Under the pieces are notes generated by a model, which ran no database searches, had not been told where the DNA came from, and saw only the letters and a program-made list of their open reading frames with translations. From positions 20,600,001 through 20,664,000 of the forward strand of contig NC_090295.1 of the NCBI RefSeq assembly GCF_037392515.1: a DNA stretch of 64,000 nt, in the 5' to 3' direction. Shown here in pieces: positions 50,301-62,300 of the stretch. Source of the stretch: Haliotis asinina (Eukaryota > Mollusca > Gastropoda > Lepetellida > Haliotidae). The position numbers and the translations under genes are program-made. The stretch's first letter is position 1, and each line of letters begins with the position of its first letter.

Positions 50301-53300
50301 GCCAAGATCAGGACATTCGTGGTCAGAGGTAGGTGTAGGTAGACCATCCCAGCCATCAGGACTCTCCTCAGTCATTTCAGTTTTACCACTGACGTTATTT
50401 TTTCAAGTTTTAGGGAAACATTTGTTTTGGCCTATTAGCGTATCTGTTGTTTTGGGGGTTTTTTTATTAAGGAACACATGTAATACGCCTGGTGTATACA
50501 GCTTGTGTACCCACCTCCATACTAAAGAATGTCTTTGCAATCTGTTTCTCCTGAAAGAACACATACGATGGCGTTTTCCACTTATAACACAATCCTACTT
50601 TTTAAATCAGTGAACTACAAATTATTATAAGAAATATACACCAGAAGTGAATTGAAACCGACCACACATATTTTTGTCAAGAAATGTATCCTGACATTTT
50701 CTGCAGGCGACAACATGTTGACCGCCCTGAGTGTGGCGCGGGAATGTTGTATGGTAGATCCCACAGATCGTATCATCCTTGTCCAAGCCTACCCACCACA
50801 GAACGACAAGACTGGTCCAGAAATAGAGTTCGTTTTCGCTGATGACAAGGAAAAGAAATTTGGCAAGGTCGTTAAGTAAACACTATTGCCGCAATTGTTC
50901 AAATTCATTAATATTCGTTCATGTTAGTATACTTACATCGAGGTATCTATTAAGATCCGACAGACAGTGAAAAAATATACTTGTGGTTAAAGCGTCAGCC
51001 TGAAGATACAGGCTTGATATATTTAAAATATATGGTCTTGAAACAGCATTTTACGCTGATTTTAGCAGTGTTCTAGCAATAGCACGCTGGGGGACACCAG
51101 CAATGGGCTAAGATTAGTGAGCGGGTTTTGTTTGTTTGTTTGTTTGTTTGTTTGTTTGTTTGTTTGTTTGTTTGTTTTCACGCTACTAACTAACTCTACT
51201 CGGCTGTGATATATCTGCGAGTTGTTGATGCTGCATGAAGTGACACTCGCTCACTGTCTCCTCTGTCACAGGATTCCATCGCCCTACAGATGGATAACGA
51301 CAGTTTCCATTTCGCTCTGACGGGGAAGTCCTGGGCTGTCATAAAACAGTATTTCCCCGACCTTATGTCCAAGGTAAGACACGTGTGTTTTGGCTGTTTG
51401 TTTGACTTCTTTCCCCCTGCTTATACTATTGCTCCAACCACAGGCAAACGGGGTTGCGCAGCATAGAGAATATGACAGGTCTTCTAAAATGCGAGCGAAG
51501 CGAGCAAAGGTTGGCAACGTACTTTCCTCGCTTCGGATCGAAAAATATTTTTCATGTCAAAATAAAATATCGAGACCATCAAAAGTACACTTCCATTTCC
51601 TCACTTGACTGTGCTCTCACATTTCTTACCCCATGTTTGGTAATTACACATGTGAAATATATAACATTTTAAGCACCACTCGTCAGATCGTTCTTCGCCG
51701 CCATTCCCCCTTCCAGCTTCCGGTTGAACGGAGTGACAGAACAAGTATGAGCAGAAATTAGGAAAACATACCATATTGCCTAATTTTATCATGAACCTGT
51801 TGGAATTTACTTGTCTTATCTGTCGTCGCCATTGGTAGATTTTTTATAACATTTATTCTACATGAAAACACTTTTGGCGCAATGGGCGAATGAAGCAAGG
51901 GAGGTAACTGTATATATTCCATGTAGAACAATACCCTCCTGTTCCTTCACTCCGTTGAACCGGAAGCTGGAAGGGGGAATGGAGGCGAAGAACGGTCTGA
52001 TTTACCACGAGTTGCGTTTAAAATGTTGAATAAAAATATTTCACGTGAGTAATTGTCCAACATGGGGTTGAAAATGTGAGAGCACAACCCAGTGAAGAAA
52101 TGGGTGTATACTTTTGATGATGGCGATATTTTAATTAGACATGAAAAATATTTTTCGAACCGAAGCGAGGAAAGTACGTTGCCAACCTGTGCTCGCTTCG
52201 CTCGCATGTAAAACCGATTTGCGCTACAGTTTGCCTGTGCTCCAACATACCAAACTACTGATAACGGAGTCTGACCATGGACCAGTGGTATCACCACCCC
52301 CATTGTCCCAAGCATGGTTCGTTATGCGTTCGTGCAAGCAAGCACTCCTGAAAAAATGTTTCACTTGTACATGAGTTTTTTTCCTCTATCAGCATGCACT
52401 GACGTGTATGTCGTGCACAATTGCACATGATAAACGATAACATGTTTTTGTCTGCCAAATAATTGTCATCTGCATTGTAGCATTATCCCGGAATCAACAG
52501 GTTCTCATGATTCCCCCTTTACATGACATATTTATCAAAGCGTATGTGCATTAGGAGACTGAAATGTTGATTCTGTTAGCAACCTAAAACTGCCCAACTA
52601 TACTCTTCAAAAAAGTAGGGGAACTGTACATTCAATGTACGGTTGTCGAAATTGGGAGATATATGGGACTGAATCAATGTTAATACAATAATAATGGATG
52701 TTTTGACAATGCATCACCACATGGATTTTCATTCAAAGCAAAGCTGTTCGTTCAGTTATCCCCCTTGTTAGATGACTGGAGTATGATATGAAAATTTCAG
52801 ATTTATAATTTTCAGGCAGTAGCGTGTGATTTGACCCTGAAAACCCTGACCATGCACAGGCGCAAGAAAATTCGGAAATTTTCGGGAAAAAAATGGTCTA
52901 CAGTGATTTATCGACCTGCCTGAAAAACGTCAAGATTCATGACACCCCATGCAGGTGTAGGAGGCTCCCATGATGTGGACATGCTTGCCATGCATTGTGT
53001 TTGCGTGTGGTGATAACGTGAAATGGTGCTGCATACACAAGATGAATGTCATTGTAACGTTTCTCAATGGGTTTTCTTTCTACCAGACTTCGAAGTTCAG
53101 GTTCCCGTACCTTTTTTAAGAGTATATATGTGAACCCCATACTGGTTAACCTAAAAAGATACTAAACAGGTCAACCTTTTAATGTGTGAAGTCATGGACT
53201 ATTTAGATCGTCGTCAAAGGGTCGGTCTTTGCTCGCATGGGACCAGAGCAAAAGGCACAGTTGGTGGAGACCTTGCAGGCATTAGAGTGAGTGTTTTCTT

Positions 53301-56300
53301 TTGCTGTATCTCTTTCCTGTCTAGGGGAGTTGGGGTAACATACACGTTTGTCCATCCCCTCGTCACTCCGAAGACACTACGATTCCCCACATGAATACAA
53401 TGAGTGAAACGCATTTGTGGTGACCCCGGCGGTGATATTGCTGGAATATTTCTTAAAACAAACCTGTTTCACTTTCCTTTTTCACGCACCATCTATCAAA
53501 AGTATCTAGCAACATTATTCCTAAGGAATGTTGACCGTTACCATACAAACATTTGCCTTTCAATGTAAGGGCTGTGGGGTAGCCTAGTGGTTAAAGTGTT
53601 CGCTCCTTACGCCGAAGACCCGGGTTCGATTCCCCACATAGGTACAATGTGTGAAGTCCATTTCCGCTGTCCCTCGCCGTGTTATTGCTGGGTTATTGCT
53701 AAAAGCGGTGAAAAATCACAACGCCTTTTGTTTGTGTGTAACTACAACTTTTGTATTTGAGGATACACTGTCTATTTTACTGGGCGGGTGATTAAGTTTG
53801 AAATTGATCTTCACGACGTGTCAGTTTCAGCTGTAAAATATTTGAGAAATAACGAATGATAACATAAACTTGGTTTGGGACAGATTTATAGCCTTATATT
53901 TCAGAGAGGACATCAACTCATGATTATTATTGTTAATATTATTCAACCATATTTTACCAGTTACTATGTGGGAATGTGCGGTGATGGTGCTAATGACTGT
54001 GGAGCACTGAAAACAGCCCATACTGGCATCTCCCTGTCGGAAGCTGAGGCTTCCGTAGCCTCCCCTTTCACGTCCAGGAAGCCCACCATCGAGTGTGTTC
54101 CGAATGTCATCAGGTACTGCAGAGGGATCATCTTATCCTATACTCATGCTTTTGATCACTGGATAATCTGGTCCAGACTCGATTATTTGTAGACAGAGTG
54201 TCTGTAAGAACGAGTGTACCTAAATCTGAAACTTGCCAAGCTGTGAGAAAAAAAAATAAAAATGCGTTCCTCCTTCATCATTTTTTTCTGTCAAAAATTA
54301 AAAGAAGGTCCTACCGTCCTCGTCAGTTTTGAAAAAAAATGTTCCCGAGAAACATGTATTTTTATGCAGCTTAATGCATCAACTGCATCAGATACGCAGT
54401 GCACATCTCTTTGTTGTTTTCAAAAGTGTATTGACACTCGTTTCTGCCGCACACTTATAATTACAGTAGATGAATGTCACTCGGTTGTTGCATCAGTAAA
54501 GTGTTGCAGCGTCTATCCAAAATACTAATCAGAACACTGGCGCAATGCTTATATATTTGTAAGTACGTTGGACAGGTATCACTATATAGTCTCTGTGTGT
54601 TACCAAGTCTGTCACACAGTCTCTGAACCAACTTATTTTCCCTTCCGCCCAGTCCTCCTTCAATGCTATTTTAAAGCCCTAAATAAAGCAAGTCTAGATT
54701 TCCTCATCTTCATCCATCTCACTTGGGTTCCATTTCATTTTAAAAGTAATCGTTTGTTTCTATCATAAGCATTTGATTATATTCAGAGACAAAGAGCTGA
54801 TCTTACGCATGCATGCCCGGCACTCCTAGATTAAAACTGTATAATTTCTGCATGATTTTGCAGTATAATTGTTCTGCATCAGTGGCCACATGACCTTACT
54901 GCATCCCCTTTCGCTGCATGATTTCAGACAGGGCCGAGCGGCACTTGTCACATCCTTCGGAATCTTCAAGTTCATGGCGTGTTACAGTCTGACACAGTTC
55001 ATCTCCGTCCTGATTCTATATTGGGTCAGTAATAAATCATTGTATTTTCTGGTTCATGTATATCAGTGGTGTTTTCCAGCGTTGTCTTCTGCTTTCCTAA
55101 TTTAAATCCGTTTGAGCTCAAAGCGCGACGCTGCTCGTTTATGTATCCATTGAAATGAAATAACACGTCCATGTTACCATGGACACGATAATTGACAGGC
55201 CGCCACCATATAGCTGAAATATTGGTGACTGCGGCCTTTAACAACACTATAACATACAGCTTATATGTGCCAGGTGGATTGCAGACGCGTGGCGCTCTGT
55301 TTCATTCAAGATGTCATACCGGCTTACATGCACTAGTGCTGGTTGGACGAGTGGTTCAAGTGTTCGCTCTCACGTTGAAGATCCGGGGTCGATTCTCTAC
55401 ATGTGTACAATGCGGTGACCCTTGCAATTGTATTGCTGCAATGTTACTAAAAAGCGGCGTAAAGCCAGATCCTCTATTTCGGTCGGCTGATGCGCCAAAA
55501 TATTAACACTTACAGAAGCCCAGTGGTTAAGGCGTAGACTTCATTCCTAAGACCAGGGTTTGATTCCACTGCCGTTTATGGCAGAAATTATTGTCACGCG
55601 AGTAGCCAGTAAAATACAGCGTGTAAGCACAATTGATGAAACATTTAGAAAATGGGAAACTATAGAATATTTAAAAGTAAAACACTCTTCTGAACACGAG
55701 ATAAATTTGATACAAGCACACAAAACATAGCAAACATGCAAACCACGAAAATAAACTCCAGACTAGATCAAACTCAAGCAGATCCTGACCAAGTAAATAT
55801 TGTAAATACAGTTACTGTACATGACCCAGTATCAGTACCAGCGGAACCAGTTCCTGGTTTCTGTAGACAGTAGATGGTTTCTGGGTGTCTGATTTAACAA
55901 TCGACGTGGAATCAGTACATGACTCAGAAAATACTTCTGAACACTGGTTACTATTTTCAGGTAAAACGAGTGTTTCAATCAATTTGGGTTGTGTAACGAA
56001 GCAACAATCAATTGTAGTTGAAAGCTTTACAGATTTCTTATTCGTTAATGCACATAACAGAAGATACAATACTTAAGCGGTTAGCATGAATGCAATAACA
56101 AGTGTAATCGTTCATTTTCTGTGTCCCTCAGATCGGAGCAAATCTCACTGATGCCGGGTTCCTCGTCATCGACTTGCTCATCGTCACAACTCTCAGTATC
56201 ACATGTAGGTATCCATGGTAATGTAACCCACGGAAAGGGGTGGCTGAAATAGCGAAACATCAATATTCTACAAAATGGCATAGATGACGAAGGCATCTCG

Positions 56301-59300
56301 CAACAAAGGAAAAGAGAAAACAGCTCAAGATGTGGCTTGGATTACCCCTTGACCTAACGTCAATTCAGAAGTCTCATGGAGTAACCTCCCTTGGTTTAAA
56401 AAACTATAGTAGACACACATGATAGAATTGTCTCCCTTGGTTCAATGAACATCGTCAAGCAAATGAAAGAATAATTCCAATCTCTTACTCTGGGGCCTGT
56501 CACAATATCTAGGTGTACATCATTCTGCTATTTGTTATTGCCTACTGGTAGATGTGCTAACCAATTATGTAACAGTAATGTAACATTAATATCAACTTAC
56601 GAAGTAAAATGACTCTTTTGCAACAAATACACAATTGCCAGATACCTAAATTCAAAGTTAAAACATTTCACTGACAATAAGCTATCACAACACAGCTCTT
56701 GGTATTTATTTATAATTACGGTAGTGTATTCTGTGTAAGAACAATTCTTCAGTAGGCGTTAAGTAATTATAAGGTCTTACCATGTTTATCGTTCACATGC
56801 TGTGACATCCATCCATATCTGACTTTGTAAACAAAGCGTATCACTTTGAGCATAGTCAGTTCCGGTCATATGCATGTAACCTTTGACCAGTCTACTTCCG
56901 GGTAATGAAGATGTCTTGTCATACGCACTATGTTGCTTAATTCTTAATTCTAAACCTAACATTTCTTAAAACAACTTCAGGGAGTGATTTGCATCCACTG
57001 CATGAATCATAATGAACTCTAACTGATAAACCTATCTCAGATAGCGAAACATCGATCGATGTTACTAAGGAAGGCATAATTATGGCGTCATTCTGTGACG
57101 TCATATTTCGTGATGCTAGCTGAGACAACTAGTTATGACTATAAGAGGCTCATAACCTAAACATCTGTTGAATTTTAACTAGATCGATCAATTACCAGTT
57201 TTTATGGGGAACCTGATGTGACATTAGTTTAGCTTATACTTACTAAAATATGTATGTCAATTCTAAAGGACTAACAGTAACACTGTCTTCGTCACAACCC
57301 TCTGTGCCATGTTTTAGTAACTGTTACGGCAACACTCCTCATCACCGCCCTCAAGACAACGAGTAGGTAACCATGGTAATAGCGTCTTGTCACAACCCTC
57401 CGTAACATGTTGTGATGGCAATACGCGTCATCAAATCACTCAGGATCAAGAGTATGTAACCATAGTAACGCGGTCTTCTTTGCAGCTTTCTGAATCACCA
57501 GTAAGAGAACATTTTACCTCTCTTCCCCACAAACATAAGGATTTCAGTCAACAATCGATAGATTCTGCAATACATAAATTCCCGCTAAAGTTTCATGATC
57601 GCGGTTCCGAGTGTCCAAGTAGTATTCAACTCAAGGGAGACAATCTGTTCATTCTGTTTGATAGAGCTAGAATATTGCTGAGTGCGGCCTTAAATAACAA
57701 CAACAAAGTCTAACACTTCTGTTATATCCGCGACGATTGAGGCCAAGTGGTTGAAGCGTTCGTATAATGTGTAAAGCCCAGTTCTGGTGTTCCACGCCGA
57801 AATATTGCTAAATGTGGCGTACAAGTTCACTCACTCATGCTGTCCCTTGTTTCAGTCGGTCGGACGGGTCCATGTGCAGAGCTGGTGAAGGAGCTTCCTC
57901 CGTTCAGTCTATTAGCTGTCGCCCCTATCTTGTCCATACTGACCCAGATGGCCATCCAGCTGGGCGTGCAGGTGTACTGCTTCCTCCATGTTATGAAACA
58001 GCCCTGGTAGGTAGCGGAAGAACCGGGTTAAAATTGATCTTCAGTAGCCAGTGTGATAAATAGCCACTGGCTCGTTGGCCTTTGTTATACTAGTAAAAAT
58101 CCAGTCGGGCGAGTAAATTTTCAGTGACTGGCTCGAGTGGCAAGTGAATTTTCATCAGATCATTTTGTAAATATATCCCTCTTTCCGACTTGTAAAGCTT
58201 TAATACATTTTTAAATCATCAAAATGTTTATCATATAAGCAGCTTAATGATGAAATTGTTGATTTTATTTTTTTATTTTTTTTTCACCTACACTGCAAGC
58301 AAAATTAGGAAACTACATGTATCTCGAACACTGTCAGTAACCCATTCTTGTAACTGGTGACTAACGGGATCAGATAGGCCAGGGGCTCGCTGGCTTTGCT
58401 GACACACGTCATCGTATTCCACATTATTCTGATTGATGTTAAGAGTGAAAATTACTGGATTGCCTGATCGATACTCGATTGTTATAGATCGCACCATATA
58501 ACTGGAATATTGCTGAGAGCTGCGTTAAACAAGAAACAGTCCCGAAATCTCTAGAACACGTACCATTCTTTTAATTTAAATGTAGTTGAATTTAGTTGAA
58601 CGTCTGTCATGAGTGTTTAATATTTGTTGTCACTGTTGAATGTCTGCCATGAGTGTTGAATGTTTGTTCTCACTTTTGAATGTCTGTCATGAGTGTTGAT
58701 TGTTATCACTGTTGAACGTCTGTCATGACTGTTGAATGTTTGTTGGCATTGTTGGATTTCTGGCATCACTGTTGCAGGTGTCTTGACGCAGTGGGATGTC
58801 TGTCATGAGTGTTGAATGTTTGTTGGCTTTGTTAGATTTCTGACATCACTGTTGCAGGTGTCTTGACGCAGTGGGATGTCTGTCATGAGTTTTGAATGTT
58901 TGTTGGCATTGTTAGATTTCTGACATCACTGTTGCAGGTGTCTTGACACTGTCGGATGTCTGTCATGTGAGTTGCATATATGTTGTCACTGTTTCAGGTT
59001 TGTGCCCTACATCGACAACGAGGAAGACTACTACGCCAGCTATGAGAACTCGGCCGTCTTCCTGGTTTCAAACTATCAATACATCACTCTAGCGGTCGCC
59101 TTTTCCAAGGGAGCACCATTTAGGAAGTCTATATTTTCCAACTGTAAGTATACAACTTATGCATGCTCAAGTTGCAATCTTCAGAGCAGAGGCACAGCTG
59201 TCGAAGATACATACATATGGTGGCATGCAAGATATAGGAAACAAAACAAACGTAAATGTATTGATAAAGTTTAGAGTTGATAGTTAGATTTCTATCTCTG

Positions 59301-62300
59301 AGACCTATGTTTATACTCTTGGCCAACATAATATGTTCAAATGATGAAATGCCAGATTGCAACAACTTCCATGAACAAGGCTGCGGCATGAAGTATTAAT
59401 GTATAGTCAAGAAAAATGTGTGTATAGATAAATAATTCTAAATATCTAATGTAGTTCTTTTAGGGTTGTGAATTCAACACAACAAAGGCTAAATGTCATT
59501 AAATATATTGACAAAAATAGCCCCAGACGGTATTCTCTCCCTCTCTCTACACATGAAAGAGGATTGTGTCAAAAAACTGCATCAAGACGATCAGTAAATA
59601 TGCACTGTTGTCCTAGAACCCAGAAGCTAAGATAAGATTTGTTATGACCGATTCCAGATTGGTTCCTACTCAACATCGCCATCTGTTTAGCTGGCTGTTT
59701 GTGGATCTCTATCGAGCCCACACAGGGACTAGCGGACATACTTGAGGTAGGATCCTGGTACCACACTTCAGTTTGAGACATAAAATGATGGCCTGTCTCT
59801 GAGGTGCAAGAGAGTATATTTTAGACTATATTCAAGAATTAAACTCAAGTTTTGGTGGACGAGCTGTCTGAGGTGCCGCTTTAGTAAGCACAAGGTGCCT
59901 GGATCGATGCCCACATGTGAGGGGGGCAAACACCTTAAAGCTAACATTATTGTAGGGTCATTCAGTGTTGCCACAATCCCTAGTGTGCGGTATACAATCC
60001 TGTCCACTTAAAAGACCCACTCACCCAACCGTAGGTGAGCAGATGGTAGACACACGAACACGTGCAGACACCTAGTTGCTGATACAGTAACGTGCAGTAT
60101 CACTGGACAAAATACTGTGACTAGTGTCCCACTTCACGCTGCTGCAAATGGGCACCTTGTGAGGATGCGGCTGTGTGATTACTCACGTTGAATACTCCCC
60201 ACAAGGAGTAGAGTTTGTTAAAAGAATCCCAGAAAAACGACATCCGTTGATCAAGGGAACACTCAAGCGCCTCGGGCATGTACAAGTTTCGTGGATATGA
60301 GCGCATTATACATATCCTAATCATATGCCCAGCATCATTTAGCAAATATAGATTGCCCAAGGAATGAAAATGACGTCAAGGACATGTTTAATTTATATGT
60401 CTTCATTATCCTGACATTTCTCATCTCCCTTTTCTGGGTTAAGTGGCAATTTTAATCCTTTTCGGTTCCCTGAAATGATCGTAAAATCACACAACCAGAG
60501 TAGCCTCCCTTTTACTGCCAAATCGGCTAAAATATTGTTTGGGAGATGCATAGTTTCAAACAAGGGAATTGCATTTATGGGACTTAGTAACAGTGACTTA
60601 CAGGACTGTGACAACGCATCGACCTATCGACGGACTGCAACTGTTGAGTCACCGATAGCAATTAATCAACAGCTGAAACAGAGAAAATACCAATGCAGTG
60701 ATAGTATGTGTGACTATCGGTAGTTTAGTAACTGACCTCGGTTGATAAATGCGCAGCGCATAATACAGGTGCTGACAGTCCTTTCATTTTCATGGAGTTA
60801 AATTTTTAACTGTTTACTTGATCTCGGTTTAGTGTTTCTGGTCAGTTTTTAAAAGCGACTGAAATGTGTGTTTATTTCATATAAACGACATATTCACTTG
60901 GGAAATGACTTTATTTGAGACAATTCAAGGCGAAAAAAAACATTGCAATGGTATTGCAGTAACTGGTCCCGATACTCTACCGCTATTGCCAGTGCAACAG
61001 TTGTTTCATCCTCAACAGACACCCCAAGTGACTAATGTGGTTCGGGTGATTTGCTTCAATGTGTGCTGCCAGAATGCTAGTTCCATTCCAAGCTGACTGT
61101 GGAACTTCTCTGATATTTTTGGTTTGGATACGAGGTGGTGCGAGTCGATACATTCTGGTATGATTTACTGCGCTTGGATACGAAACTGGTCTGTTCACGG
61201 TCACGGTCACGGTCACGGTCACGGTCACGGTCACAGTCACGATCTGGTCTCCAGTTCAGATACGATCACATAGGATGTGATAGGATTGTCCCTTCTGACT
61301 GGTTGGATTGGGTCGCGTTTTGACTCGGTCATCATAATCGGGGTCCCCAGTTTGGGACGATTTGGTAAGCGCATGTACGTTCCGATACGCCCACCACGAA
61401 CCGACGCGCTCTGTTGCGATGGGATTACGATTACGGTCGAGGGTGATCTCGATTTGAGCTACGGTTGGGTGAGTGAGTGAGTTCAGTTTTACGCCGCACT
61501 CAGCAATATTACAGCTTTATGGCGGCTGGCTGTAAATAATCGAGTCTGGACCAGACAATCCAGTGACCAACAACATGAGCATCGATCTGCACAATTGGAA
61601 ACCGATGACATGTGTCTACCAAGTCAGCGAGCTTGACCACCCGATCCCGTTCGTCACCTCTTACGGAGCTACAGTTGGGCCCCGATGGTTATACCTACAG
61701 CCCAACTGACCATGGTGTCCCCCGTGTTACATTGCTGGAAAATTGTTGAAAGCGGCATAACCCACAACTCATTCACTGGCTTGCTTGGAACCGACATCTG
61801 TATCGTGAGGTGGCTGTTAAATATCTCCCGGCACCCAATACTCAGTAACACTAGCAACTTTTAACACTGGAAATTCGATTCCGCGTGTGTGGTCTTCTAG
61901 TACATCGTCTTGGTCTTGTGTTGTAGTTGCTGTCGTTCCCGTCCATTCCTTATGCCATGGTGCACGTCGGCATCGCCCTCTTCAACTTCCTGATTTCCAT
62001 CTTGGTTGAGGTGAGTACTCCTTGTCAGGAAGTGGACTAAACGCCATTTAAGTTATTTGAAAGCCTGATGGTCTGCCTCCCGGAATTATATGATAATTTC
62101 ATAATACCTTCAGAATTTATGTTGAATTTGGAAGTTGTTTGCGAGTCTGGAGTGACTCTTCTGTTGGGAATTAAGACGTTTCCTGGGCTCCCTTTGGATT
62201 TAGTGATAGTTTAAGACAGAGTGCGACGTAGCCACTGGCCCGCAAGCCCGTGGCTAGTAAAATATCAGTCAGGTCAGTAAATCTCCAAGGTCATATGTTT

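Noticed and set aside
59855-60005. Possible third SINE family with TGGATCGATGCCC
   Set aside because: One B-box-like word and a CACTCAC end, but no convincing A box or second copy in the window.
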